DNA from: Bradyrhizobium sp.
GTDB taxonomy: Bacteria > Pseudomonadota > Alphaproteobacteria > Rhizobiales > Xanthobacteraceae
DNA length: 33,172 nt
Assembly (NCBI GenBank): GCA_028290305.1
Contig: JAQGKC010000017.1
Span: forward strand, 1 to 33,172
Direction of reading: 5' to 3'
The notes beneath the pieces were generated by a model, which saw only the letters and a program-made list of their open reading frames with translations, was not told the origin of the DNA and searched no databases. Positions within the stretch are counted from its first letter, which is position 1, and the number at the start of each line of letters is the position of its first letter. The translations under genes were made by a program, and so were the position numbers. This document shows, piece by piece, positions 19,569 to 26,311 of the stretch.

Positions 19569-19747
19569 TGATCACCGGGACCTACACGCAGACGATCCAG
19601 ATAGACGAGCCGGAGGTCACGCTCAGCGACGAAGACATTCGGCGAATGAGCAAGATGCTCGACGACATGATCATGCGGGAGATCCTCGGGCCGTACGCCT
19701 GCTCGGAGTTCGAAGAAAGCCTCCGCGCAGCCAAGGCGCGGATCTGA
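19568..19747 (+). CDS. Hypothetical protein (59 aa)
   Basis: MITGTYTQTIQIDEPEVTLS, then DEDIRRMSKMLDDMIMREIL and a short C-terminal helix. Acidic and soluble; unknown role. Confidence 0.65.
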   Translation: MITGTYTQTIQIDEPEVTLSDEDIRRMSKMLDDMIMREILGPYACSEFEESLRAAKARI

Positions 19748-19820
19748 CGCCCCAGAATACCAAGTTTCACAGAGCCCGTGGCCTGCAACGGCAGCCCGGG
19801 TCACCATTCGAGAGGTCGAG

Positions 19821-20105
19821 ATGCCGCAAGCGCATGTGCCCGCTGAACTGACCGACCTCGCGCTCGACGCGCTTGAGGAAGAGGTCGGCTGCTGGCGCCG
19901 CATCCCGATGTACCCGGGTATCACCCGACTGATGCGGTTTCCTCCGCTGGGGGAAATCGGCCCGGCAGAGATACCTCCGGACGTCCACGAGCAGTCGGTG
20001 ATCTATCACGACGTGCCGGCCAAGAGCGCCGACGACCTGCTGCTGCGCTTCGCCATGGAGAAGGTCGTCGAGGCCGTCCTGGGCGCGGTGTCGGTTTCAG
20101 GCTGA
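19821..20105 (+). CDS. Hypothetical protein (94 aa)
   Basis: Good AGAGG before ATG 19821. MPQAHVPAELTDLALDALEE starts it; the C-terminal helix DDLLLRFAMEKVVEAVLGAV follows a proline-rich middle. No family recognised. Next gene overlaps by one base. Confidence 0.7.
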   Translation: MPQAHVPAELTDLALDALEEEVGCWRRIPMYPGITRLMRFPPLGEIGPAEIPPDVHEQSVIYHDVPAKSADDLLLRFAMEKVVEAVLGAVSVSG

Positions 20106-20296
20106 TGGAAAAGCTGTTCGCCGTGGCGAACGTGGCATCCCGCATCTACGCCCTAAGCTGGCGGCGCGGAAACATCATCCGGGCGCAGAATCGCCTGCGC
20201 GAGCCAACGCTATCTCGCAGGCTGATCAACTTCTACCTCGACGAAATCGAGCTGGAGATCAACCACATGCTTTCGGAGAACAGCAGTGCCGCCTGA
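20105..20296 (+). CDS. Hypothetical protein (63 aa)
   Basis: Basic helical protein, MEKLFAVANVASRIYALSWR then IIRAQNRLREPTLSRRLINF and an acidic end. Unknown. Overlaps the next gene by 11 nt. Confidence 0.65.
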   Translation: MEKLFAVANVASRIYALSWRRGNIIRAQNRLREPTLSRRLINFYLDEIELEINHMLSENSSAA

Positions 20297-20540
20297 TCCG
20301 ATCTCGACCAGTCCAAAGGCTCTTCAGGCGTACGAGCTGATGAAGATCCTCGACCCCTTGGTGGGCGTGGCTGAGGCCACGTTCTTCATGCAGAGGGGCA
20401 ACCCGCTGCTGGGCGGCGTGACACCTGTGACGGCAATCAAGGAAGGCCGCATCCAAGAGGTGAAGCGCGCCGTGCAGGCGGCGGCCATGGAGAAGGGCGT
20501 GTTTGCGGAGCCGTGGTCTCCGCCAGGGAAACGTGAATGA
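20286..20540 (+). CDS. Hypothetical protein with DUF2384-like C-terminal half (84 aa)
   Basis: GTG start at 20286. The segment MQRGNPLLGGVTPVTAIKEG, followed by RIQEVKRAVQAA, resembles the toxin-binding region of Xre/MbcA/ParS antitoxins (P-N-x-x-L-G-G-x-T-P-x-x-x-L-x-x-G). No partner toxin with a RES or similar domain is adjacent, so an antitoxin role is only a lead. Otherwise an ordinary small phage protein. Confidence 0.65.
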   Translation: MPPDPISTSPKALQAYELMKILDPLVGVAEATFFMQRGNPLLGGVTPVTAIKEGRIQEVKRAVQAAAMEKGVFAEPWSPPGKRE

Positions 20541-20776
20541 CGACCGAACGGACGATCTACTACCGCGCCGGAGGCAATTCAAACCGGCACCACCAGGAGA
20601 TCGACGAGATCAAGATGAAAGCCGAGCTGGAGTTCTACAAGAAGCTCGCCATCGATCGCGGCTACATCCTGGAAGGCATCATCGAATGCATCAACGGCGG
20701 CGACGTCGCGAGCCTCTCAATGGGGTCGCAGACTGCCGTCATGACGAAATACGTCAAGCCGGAGACCAGCCAATGA
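20537..20776 (+). CDS. Hypothetical protein (79 aa)
   Basis: ATGA overlap with the gene before. Central helix with EIDEIKMKAELEFYKKLAID and RGYILEGIIECINGGDVASL. Unknown. Confidence 0.65.
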   Translation: MTTERTIYYRAGGNSNRHHQEIDEIKMKAELEFYKKLAIDRGYILEGIIECINGGDVASLSMGSQTAVMTKYVKPETSQ

Positions 20777-21039
20777 GACTGCAGATGGCGACCCCATGGA
20801 ACGCGGTGATCGCGGAGACCATGCACATCGCTGTGCAGTACATGGACGCATTCGGCCTTTCCACCGAGATGTGGGAGGCGAGGACGCTCTCCGAGAGCCC
20901 GGCCGGTCTGTTCTACGAACGCATGGTCGTGATCCGCCCGCACTGGCGCGTGACGCCGGAGCAGATCGTCGCTTTCGAGCGGCACGTCCACGGCTGGGCT
21001 GGGCGCGTGTCGCCGACCGGCAAGTTCAAGATCATCTGA
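20773..21039 (+). CDS. Hypothetical protein (88 aa)
   Basis: MRLQMATPWNAVIAETMHIA; helical start, then RMVVIRPHWRVTPEQIVAFE and HVHGWAGRVSPTG. Shares the motif HW(R/K)(V/I)-x-P-E/Q-x-(I/H)VA with the 87-aa gene at 21751 (PPHWKIPQEHVA), so the two may be related by old duplication. Confidence 0.7.
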   Translation: MRLQMATPWNAVIAETMHIAVQYMDAFGLSTEMWEARTLSESPAGLFYERMVVIRPHWRVTPEQIVAFERHVHGWAGRVSPTGKFKII

Positions 21040-21048
21040 GGAAATCCA

Positions 21049-21234
21049 ATGCGTAACGTTGCACTTTACGTTGCTCTTTTTCAGGTCGCCTGCTGGCTCG
21101 TCGCCGTCGCGGCCTGGGTCACCCACGTCGTCACCTGTATCAAGGCCGGTTCGATCGGCTTTTTGATCCTCGGCGCCTTCATCTTTCCAGTCGGCGTCAT
21201 CCACGGCTGGTGCATCTGGCTGGGGATCGTGTGA
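21049..21234 (+). CDS. Two-helix membrane protein (61 aa)
   Basis: Two hydrophobic helices, VALYVALFQVACWLVAVAAW and SIGFLILGAFIFPVGVIHGW, with a short loop carrying one Lys. Holin-like size and topology, though no signature proves it. One-base overlap with the next gene. Confidence 0.68.
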   Translation: MRNVALYVALFQVACWLVAVAAWVTHVVTCIKAGSIGFLILGAFIFPVGVIHGWCIWLGIV

Positions 21235-21374
21235 TGTCGACCATCATTGGTGCGGCGCTCATCGCGATCGGCTTGATCGTCGTGGCGAAAGCGGTTTCGA
21301 ACGCGATCGAGGATCTGTCGGAGAAGGTCGAAGCTCTCTCGGATCTCATCCTGTTTCGGCGAGAGGAAGACTGA
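21234..21374 (+). CDS. Small membrane-anchored protein (46 aa)
   Basis: N-terminal helix MSTIIGAALIAIGLIVVAKA, then a short coiled-coil-like helix ALSDLILFRREED. Could act with the preceding two-helix protein. Confidence 0.6.
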   Translation: MSTIIGAALIAIGLIVVAKAVSNAIEDLSEKVEALSDLILFRREED

Positions 21375-21378
21375 TGCC

Positions 21379-21747
21379 GTGAGACCTGTCGTTAGCCGAC
21401 GCCGCAAGCTTCAGGATCGAAACACGCTTCCCGCGATCATCAAGATCAGCGTCTCCGAATATAAGCTGATCCATTGGGATCCAGTCGAAGCGGAAGCCGC
21501 TGGCTGCCGTGGAGAATGCAACATCTTCACCTTCGAGATCAGAGTCAGACAAGACCTGCCTGACTCGCACTTCGCAGAAATCCTGGAGCACGAAATCAAT
21601 CACGCCTGCTGGGCAGTTGCAAAGCTGAAATCGCGGGCCTGTGAAGAGACTGTCGTCAACCGGCTGACGCCAATCCAGATCGCCGCTCGCAGGGATAACC
21701 CGGAAATCTACGCCTGGATTGACCGGGCTATCGCTCAGAAAGCCTGA
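21379..21747 (+). CDS. HExxH-motif metallopeptidase-like phage protein (122 aa)
   Basis: GTG start with AGAGGAAG upstream. H71-E72-x-x-H75 in EILEHEINHACW, preceded by a strand-rich N-terminal part (AIIKISVSEYKLIHWD), and E89/E90 in ACEETVVNRL, is the layout of small zincin-like phage proteins of the ImmA/SprT-like type: helix with HExxH, then a downstream glutamate. C43 and C47 could add structure. Possible zinc peptidase acting in the cytosol; activity not shown. Confidence 0.75.
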   Translation: MRPVVSRRRKLQDRNTLPAIIKISVSEYKLIHWDPVEAEAAGCRGECNIFTFEIRVRQDLPDSHFAEILEHEINHACWAVAKLKSRACEETVVNRLTPIQIAARRDNPEIYAWIDRAIAQKA

Positions 21748-21750
21748 AAA

Positions 21751-22014
21751 ATGGTTAGTGCAATGGTCGCCTCTTCCAAGAGGCAGGCCGAGGCGATGAT
21801 CGCCTGGCTGAAACTCGACCCCGTCGAATGGGTACCGGTTGTCTACGGACAGCCGCTCAAGAACCTTTACCAGCACGCAAAGCTCATCCGTCCCAGCGAA
21901 GGTGTTTTCAAGGAGCACTGCGACTGGGTGCTGGAGAAGCTCGTCCCTCACCTGTGCCAGACGGTGACGACGGTGCCCCCGCACTGGAAGATCCCGCAAG
22001 AGCACGTCGCCTGA
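21751..22014 (+). CDS. Hypothetical protein (87 aa)
   Basis: MVSAMVASSKRQAEAMIAWL and a C-terminal helix with TVPPHWKIPQEHVA. Weak Shine-Dalgarno; ATG 21763 is an alternative start. Related in its tail to the 88-aa gene. Confidence 0.62.
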   Translation: MVSAMVASSKRQAEAMIAWLKLDPVEWVPVVYGQPLKNLYQHAKLIRPSEGVFKEHCDWVLEKLVPHLCQTVTTVPPHWKIPQEHVA

Positions 22015-22020
22015 GGGCCA

Positions 22021-22134
22021 ATGAAGAAAAAGCAAATCAAGAAGGTGTCCAAGCTCACCAAATTCACCGAGCTGCGGTTGGAGCGCAAGCGCCGACGCCG
22101 CCGCATCAAAGCCCGAGCCGCTTCCAGCGGCTAG
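22021..22134 (+). CDS. Very basic small protein (37 aa)
   Basis: MKKKQIKKVSKLTKFTELRL, then ERKRRRRRIKARAASSG. About half Lys/Arg, so nucleic-acid binding is likely (RNA or genome). GAGGG lies just before the ATG. 22135-22312 has no supported gene. Confidence 0.58.
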   Translation: MKKKQIKKVSKLTKFTELRLERKRRRRRIKARAASSG

Positions 22135-22312
22135 TACACCATCCCCGGAGCACAGAACAGGGAGCAGCACCACCGCAGGGTGGTTGCTGACCGACTGCTA
22201 AGCCCGGCCTGCCAGCGGGGAGTTTCCTCCTTTCCTTCCTGCGGCGCCCGAGGACAAATCAGCTCAGCTGCAAATCTCGGGCATTCTCATTCCTCGAACT
22301 GGAGACGTATCA

Positions 22313-22432
22313 ATGGATACCGTCAAGTCCGTCTACAACACCGCGACCGCATGGGTCGCAGCCCATCCAGTCGCTACCGTCAATGCGATCATCGCTGTTG
22401 TCGTACTGAAGACCGTCCTCCTCATCATCTGA
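22313..22432 (+). CDS. Small membrane protein (39 aa)
   Basis: MDTVKSVYNTATAWVAAHPV, then AIIAVVVLKTVLLII. CTGGAG upstream. A single hydrophobic C-terminal helix. Confidence 0.58.
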   Translation: MDTVKSVYNTATAWVAAHPVATVNAIIAVVVLKTVLLII

Positions 22433-22451
22433 GTTCGCGAAGAGAAAACCA

Positions 22452-22679
22452 ATGAACGCAATTCGCGACCTTCGGGAGCGCGTGCGTATCAGGTGGCATG
22501 CTCTCATCGCGGCTTTCTCCGTTGCTCTCCCCGTACTGCTTGAACAGCTGCAGGTCATCGACCTGAAGCCGCTCCTGCTGCATTACATGAGCCCGGAGGT
22601 TGCGGCGATCATGATTGCGCTTGTGCCATTCTATATCGCACTGCTGAAGCCCATGATCCACTTTGAAGACAGGAAATAG
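22452..22679 (+). CDS. Two-helix membrane protein (75 aa), holin-like
   Basis: Basic N-terminus (MNAIRDLRERVRIRWH), two hydrophobic helices (ALIAAFSVALPVLLEQL and VAAIMIALVPFYIALLKP) and a charged C-terminus. Topology and size suit a holin or antiholin; the 136-aa gene at 23128 is the other candidate. Confidence 0.65.
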   Translation: MNAIRDLRERVRIRWHALIAAFSVALPVLLEQLQVIDLKPLLLHYMSPEVAAIMIALVPFYIALLKPMIHFEDRK

Positions 22680-22759
22680 GTGGCCCCCGCGGTGCCAGCC
22701 GATCGTCACCTGAAGACATAGGGGTGGCTGGTTAAATGAGGCCATGCGTCAAGCCGCGT

Positions 22760-22825
22760 GCTCGCGAGTGCGAGCAGAGCGCAGGATATCTCGGAGCCGT
22801 TGGGCCTGCGCCCCGCCAACGGCTC
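22760..22825. other. Two strong hairpins before the late tRNAs
   Basis: GCTCGC-GAGT-GCGAGC (22760-22775) and GAGCCGTTGG pairing with CCAACGGCTC (22794-22825, 12-nt loop). No T run follows, so these are not ordinary intrinsic terminators; they may direct processing of the tRNA transcript. 22680-22835 is otherwise gene-free. Confidence 0.5.
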
Positions 22826-22835
22826 TGCCCAATTC

Positions 22836-22910
22836 GCCAGGGTAGCTCAACGGTAGAGCAGCGGAATCATAAACCGCAGGTCGTTGGTTCAACTCCTCCC
22901 CCTGGCACCA
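22836..22910 (+). tRNA. tRNA with CAU anticodon (Met or Ile2), odd T stem
   Basis: 75 nt with encoded CCA. Acceptor GCCAGGG/CCCUGGC and D stem GCUC/GAGC are perfect. Anticodon loop AUCAUAA gives CAU at 34-36, with an A31-A39 mismatch. T arm GUUGG-UUCAACU-CCUCC has two internal mismatches (U50-C64, U51-U63), unusual for a functional tRNA. G1-C72 rules out an initiator-type end. Met versus lysidine-modified Ile2 cannot be decided by sequence reading alone. Confidence 0.8.
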
Positions 22911-23003
22911 TTAAGCCGCAAGGCGCACGCCAGCCCCCACAACGGCGTCCCGACGACTGGTCACTCCGTCGCGTGAAGAAATCGGGTTGGGGAAGTCATT
23001 CAC

Positions 23004-23077
23004 ATCAGGGTCCTCTGGCGTAGGCGCGCGGTCTCCAAAACTGTCGTGCGAGAGTTCGAGTCTCTCCTCTGGTGCCA
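23004..23077 (+). tRNA. tRNA-Trp (anticodon CCA), divergent
   Basis: 74 nt with encoded CCA. Acceptor AUCAGGG/CUCUGGU pairs with two G-U pairs; anticodon arm GCGGU-CUCCAAA-ACUGU with CCA at 34-36; T arm GAGAG-UUCGAGU-CUCUC perfect. The D stem is weak, with a mismatch. 93 nt after the CAU tRNA; no tRNA was found between them. Confidence 0.72.
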
Positions 23078-23127
23078 TTTCACTTGCAAGATAAATCGCT
23101 CGGCGATTTACCTCATAAGGTAAGACC

Positions 23128-23538
23128 ATGTTTGGATTGCTTGCCCTGATCCCGGGGTTGATGAGCGGCCTGCTGACCTGGCTCAACAAGAAAACCGACG
23201 CCGACCTTGAGAAGTTCAAGACAGCGATCGGCGGCGACATCCAGCTGAACGTCGCCGAGCTGCGCTACAAAGTTGAGGTCGCCCGGATGGCAGCCGACAT
23301 GCGCAAGGACGACCGTGAACACTGGTTCACGGCCTGGATGGTCCCGACTGCCTTCGCGATCTTCATCATCCATGTCGCCGCTGTCGTGTTCGACAGCATT
23401 CCGCTTCTCGGTCACGAGGTCGGTAGCTGGCAGGTTGCCAAGCTGCCCGGACTCTATGCCGACATGCAATACAACATCGTCATGACGATCTGCGGCGTGG
23501 CCGGTGTCTCGGCGATCAAGAAGATCTTCTCACGATGA
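23128..23538 (+). CDS. Holin-type three-helix membrane protein (136 aa)
   Basis: Starts MFGLLALIPGLMSGLLTWLN; a soluble helix follows (TDADLEKFKTAIGGD, VAELRYKVEVARMAADMR), then W-F-T-A-W-M-V-P-T and a hydrophobic helix AIFIIHVAAVVFD and a last helix with IVMTICGVAGVSAIKKIF. Matches the layout of the alphaproteobacterial holin of 3TMs family (R-x-W-x-x-x-x-x-P before the second helix). Would form membrane holes for lysis. Overlaps thioredoxin by 4 nt. Confidence 0.78.
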   Translation: MFGLLALIPGLMSGLLTWLNKKTDADLEKFKTAIGGDIQLNVAELRYKVEVARMAADMRKDDREHWFTAWMVPTAFAIFIIHVAAVVFDSIPLLGHEVGSWQVAKLPGLYADMQYNIVMTICGVAGVSAIKKIFSR

Positions 23539-23870
23539 AACCCATCACCGACCAAAGCATCGTCGCCGAGCTGGCTGACACCAAGAAGCCCATCGTCATC
23601 AAGTTCGAAGCCAAGTGGTGCGCTCCATGCAAGGCCATGACGCCGGTCCTCCTCGACATCGAGAAAGAATACGGCGACCGCGTTCAATTCTACACCGCCA
23701 ACGTCGAGCACTGCCAGCTGATGACCCAGCGGTATCACCTTTCCCAAATCCCGGCTCTTTTGGTGGTCGAGAACGGCGTGGTGACGGCAAAGCGCATCGG
23801 ATCCGGTTCCAGGCAGGAAATCGTCCAGTGGATGGTGCAGTCCATCCCAAGCCTCCGAAATGATCGGTGA
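23535..23870 (+). CDS. Thioredoxin
   Basis: 111 aa, usual thioredoxin length. Active site W28-C29-A-P-C32-K33 in FEAKWCAPCKAM, cis-proline P73 in QIPALLVV and the C-terminal helix are all present; the family disulfide-reductase role in the cytosol is expected. Phage thioredoxins support DNA replication (as host Trx does for T7 polymerase) or ribonucleotide reductase; neither partner is in the window. Sits just before the packaging genes. Confidence 0.92.
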   Translation: MKPITDQSIVAELADTKKPIVIKFEAKWCAPCKAMTPVLLDIEKEYGDRVQFYTANVEHCQLMTQRYHLSQIPALLVVENGVVTAKRIGSGSRQEIVQWMVQSIPSLRNDR

Positions 23871-24090
23871 CGACGACGTCGGCTTCGTCATCGACCTGAA
23901 GACGGAGACCTGCACGTTCGATGGTGGGTTCGTTTGCCCGATCACCAACATCCTCGACAGGGATGGGGAAGAGACGCTCGACAAGGACGAAGCCGTATTC
24001 GTCATCGTGAAGGTGCCGCCGGAAAGCTGGCACCTCACTGTCGACCTCAGACAGCTTCGAGACGAATGGGTCTCGCCCCCAGTCCACTGA
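23860..24090 (+). CDS. Hypothetical protein (76 aa)
   Basis: Overlaps the thioredoxin end by 11 nt. MIGDDDVGFVIDLKTETCTF, then CPITNILDRDGEETLDKDEA and VFVIVKVPPESWHLTVDL. Acidic and beta-rich. No family recognised. Confidence 0.68.
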   Translation: MIGDDDVGFVIDLKTETCTFDGGFVCPITNILDRDGEETLDKDEAVFVIVKVPPESWHLTVDLRQLRDEWVSPPVH

Positions 24091-24120
24091 AATTCAACCA
24101 GACCAAAGAGAACAAGAACA

Positions 24121-24660
24121 ATGACTGGTCTACCACCCCGGCGCCGTGGGCGCCCGACTAATGAGGAAAAGGCGGCTCGCCAGGCCGCAGCCCAGGCTCA
24201 AGCCAAGAAGGATAACGAGGAGACTGAGTTCCTCGACGAAGTCCTGGCCCAGCCGATCAAGCGGCGCAACACCAAGCTTCAGCCTGATGAGGAGACCCTC
24301 CGTACGATCGGCGAACTTGGCAAGCTGTTCTGCACCCAGGAAGAGGTCGCCGCCGTTCTCGGCGTCTGCAAGAAGACCTTCTCAAATTTCCTAGGGGCAT
24401 GTCCTGAGGCCCGCGAAGTCTGGGATGACGGCTTGATGCACGCGAAGGTCTCGCTGCGCCGTAAGCAGCTGTCGCTCGCCGACAAGAATGCGCCGGCAGC
24501 CATCTTCCTCGGCAAGAACTACCTCGGCCAGAAGGACGAGAACACCACCAACATGAACATCAGCAAGCCGGCCGCTGAAATGAGCGAGGCCGAGCTGATG
24601 GAGATTGCCATGCGCAAGTCTCCGACGAAGGAAGAACCCAAGAAGGAAAGTGTTCACTGA
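24121..24660 (+). CDS. Terminase small subunit-like DNA-binding protein
   Basis: 179 aa. Basic low-complexity N-terminus (PRRRGRPTNEEKAARQ), then an HTH-type core at about 60-120: LRTIGELGKLFCTQEEVAAV, LGVCKKTFSNFLGACPEARE. After it comes the LHKAK-type helix (MHAKVSLRRKQLSLADKNAP) with AAIFLGKNYLGQKD, a hallmark of small terminases and related phage HTH proteins. It should recognise the packaging site. Its TGA overlaps the ATG of the ParA-like gene, which separates it from TerL. Confidence 0.82.
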   Translation: MTGLPPRRRGRPTNEEKAARQAAAQAQAKKDNEETEFLDEVLAQPIKRRNTKLQPDEETLRTIGELGKLFCTQEEVAAVLGVCKKTFSNFLGACPEAREVWDDGLMHAKVSLRRKQLSLADKNAPAAIFLGKNYLGQKDENTTNMNISKPAAEMSEAELMEIAMRKSPTKEEPKKESVH

Positions 24661-25631
24661 TGTCAATCCGGCGCCGGCAGATCGTAACTGACGCTGTGCG
24701 CCGGCAGCGCATCGAGAACCTGATGGGGCAGCAGGAAAAGGCGAGGGCGGAAGCAACGCAGCTGCCGCCGCCTCCGCCTCCAGCTCCGCCGTGCGCAGAG
24801 CCTGAGCCGCCTCAGCCACCCATCATCGCCATTCAGGCGGAGGAGCCGACGCCTCCGCCGGCAGCACCTGTGCCGGTGCCGCCATCCGAACCACCGCCGC
24901 GTCGGCAAACCATCAAAAAGGAGATCGTTCCACCAATGTCGTTTGTTCCTAATCTTCCCACCGTCGTGATCGTGGCCGCCGACAAGGGCGGCGTCGGCAA
25001 GACGACCCTGTCGCGCGTTCTGCTCGACTACTTCAAGGCGCAAGGCCTCGACACCAAGGCCTATGACACGGAGAGCCCGAAGGGCAACCTTGTTCGCTTT
25101 CACAAGGACGTGGCCGAGGTCGTGAACCTTCGCGACTCGAATGACCAGATCAAGGTGTTCGACTCGATCACCCGCTCGAAGGTCGTGCTGATCGACATGC
25201 GCGCTGGCCTGTTGGAGGAGACCCTGGCCCTCCTGTCCGAGATCGGCTTCTTTGATCTCGCCCGCAGCGGCAAGCTGAACCTCGCGTTCATGCACATCAT
25301 CGGTTCGACCATCGCCTCGTTCAACGAGATCGAGTCGACCGCTGACGCCCTCACCGGCATCAACCACTACATCGTGCTGAACCGCACCTCGACGGCCGAG
25401 TTCTTCAAGTCGATCGACAGCGTTGGCAAGGAAGCGCTGAAGCGTGGCACCGCCACGATCGAAGTGCCGATGCTCGACCCGGTTGCAACCGAGCACGTCG
25501 AAGCGGCTTCGGTACCGTTCGGCGATTTCGAGAAGGATCCTCAGTACTCCTTCGTGATGCGCGGCAAGGTCCGGACCTGGGAGAACAAGGTGTTCACCCA
25601 GCTCGACGCACTGAAGCTCAACGTCCATTAA
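24660..25631 (+). CDS. ParA/MinD-type ATPase with proline-rich N-terminus
   Basis: 323 aa. Residues 1-33 basic; 35-80 are proline-rich and low complexity; the ATPase domain follows from residue 98. Deviant Walker A KGGVGKTT at 109-116 with both lysines; a switch-like DTESPKGN at 136-143; VVLIDMRAG at about 179-187 as the Walker B region. ParA proteins are dimeric ATPases that position plasmids, chromosomes or proteins. An ATG at residue 93 (MSFVP) could give a core-only form. No ParB gene is visible. Location between terminase subunits is unusual; role in packaging, partition of a plasmid-like prophage, or host interaction is open. Confidence 0.85.
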   Translation: MSIRRRQIVTDAVRRQRIENLMGQQEKARAEATQLPPPPPPAPPCAEPEPPQPPIIAIQAEEPTPPPAAPVPVPPSEPPPRRQTIKKEIVPPMSFVPNLPTVVIVAADKGGVGKTTLSRVLLDYFKAQGLDTKAYDTESPKGNLVRFHKDVAEVVNLRDSNDQIKVFDSITRSKVVLIDMRAGLLEETLALLSEIGFFDLARSGKLNLAFMHIIGSTIASFNEIESTADALTGINHYIVLNRTSTAEFFKSIDSVGKEALKRGTATIEVPMLDPVATEHVEAASVPFGDFEKDPQYSFVMRGKVRTWENKVFTQLDALKLNVH

Positions 25632-25712
25632 CGGAGCACCGCTTCGGGGGCATTAGCGCCTCGACTGGAGTCTAAACCCTCAACGAACAGCAAGAACAAA
25701 GAGGTGCGACAT

Positions 25713-26234
25713 ATGTCGTCTATTTTCGAAATACTCAACCTTCGTCAGACGCTCTCGCAGCTCCTGGAATCCCACTCGGAAGAACGCCGTGTGGGAAATG
25801 ACCGCTTTCGGGCGGTCGAGCATCACCTCGTACATCTGAAGGAACTATTCATGGCTCTTACCCCCGAAGTCCAGGCTCTCGTCGACCAGGATGCCAAGCT
25901 CAAGGCGTCTGTGGATGCGATGAAGGGAAAACTGGACACGGTGTCGGCCCAGGTTCTCAGCCTTCAGTCCAAGCTTGCCGCGGCCCCCGCCGCCGGCATC
26001 TCGGCTGAAGATCTTGAGGCCATCAAGGCTGTCACCGCCGACATCTCCGCGACGGTCGCGGAAGCGCAGGACGCGGTCGCCACTCCGGCCGATCCCGCCC
26101 CGGTCGCCGATGCCCCGGCTGCCGATGCTCCCGCCGCCGATGCTCCCGCCGCTGATGCGCCGGCCGCCGATGCTCCCGTTGCGGATGCGCCTGCTGCCGA
26201 TGCTGCTGCGCCGGAAGTTGCCCGCAACATCTAA
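25713..26234 (+). CDS. Coiled-coil protein with AADAP repeats (173 aa)
   Basis: ATG 25713 has AGAGGTG at 6-nt spacing. Two helical parts: 1-46, then after MALTPEVQALVDQDA a heptad stretch to about 90 (KLKASVDAMKGKLDTVSAQV). From residue 131 there are seven 5-residue units (VADAP, four AADAP, VADAP, AADAA). ATG 25851 could start a shorter form beginning MALTPEVQ. Coiled coil plus flexible Ala/Pro spacer suits a phage structural or scaffolding-type role, unproven. Confidence 0.72.
   Translation: MSSIFEILNLRQTLSQLLESHSEERRVGNDRFRAVEHHLVHLKELFMALTPEVQALVDQDAKLKASVDAMKGKLDTVSAQVLSLQSKLAAAPAAGISAEDLEAIKAVTADISATVAEAQDAVATPADPAPVADAPAADAPAADAPAADAPAADAPVADAPAADAAAPEVARNI
26103..26207 (+). repeat. 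15-bp tandem repeat, seven units
   Basis: In-frame GCCGATGCTCCCGCC-type units coding AADAP; unit number can change by slippage without a frameshift. Confidence 0.85.
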
Positions 26235-26263
26235 ACCGCGAGTCCCGTAAGGGAGTTTCGGGA

Positions 26264-26291
26264 GGGGTCGCCTAACCGGCGGCCCCTTTTT
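26264..26291 (+). terminator. Intrinsic terminator
   Basis: GGGGTCGCC pairs with GGCGGCCCC (9 bp, one G-U) around a 5-nt loop, followed by TTTTT. Located between the AADAP-repeat gene and TerL. Confidence 0.85.
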
Positions 26292-26311
26292 CATTTCATC
26301 CGGAAATTACC

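Noticed and set aside
24663..25628. 321-aa open frame antisense to the ParA-like gene
   Set aside because: Mirrors the coding frame of a gene with a clear Walker motif; composition (Leu/Arg/His) is typical of the opposite strand of GC-rich genes.
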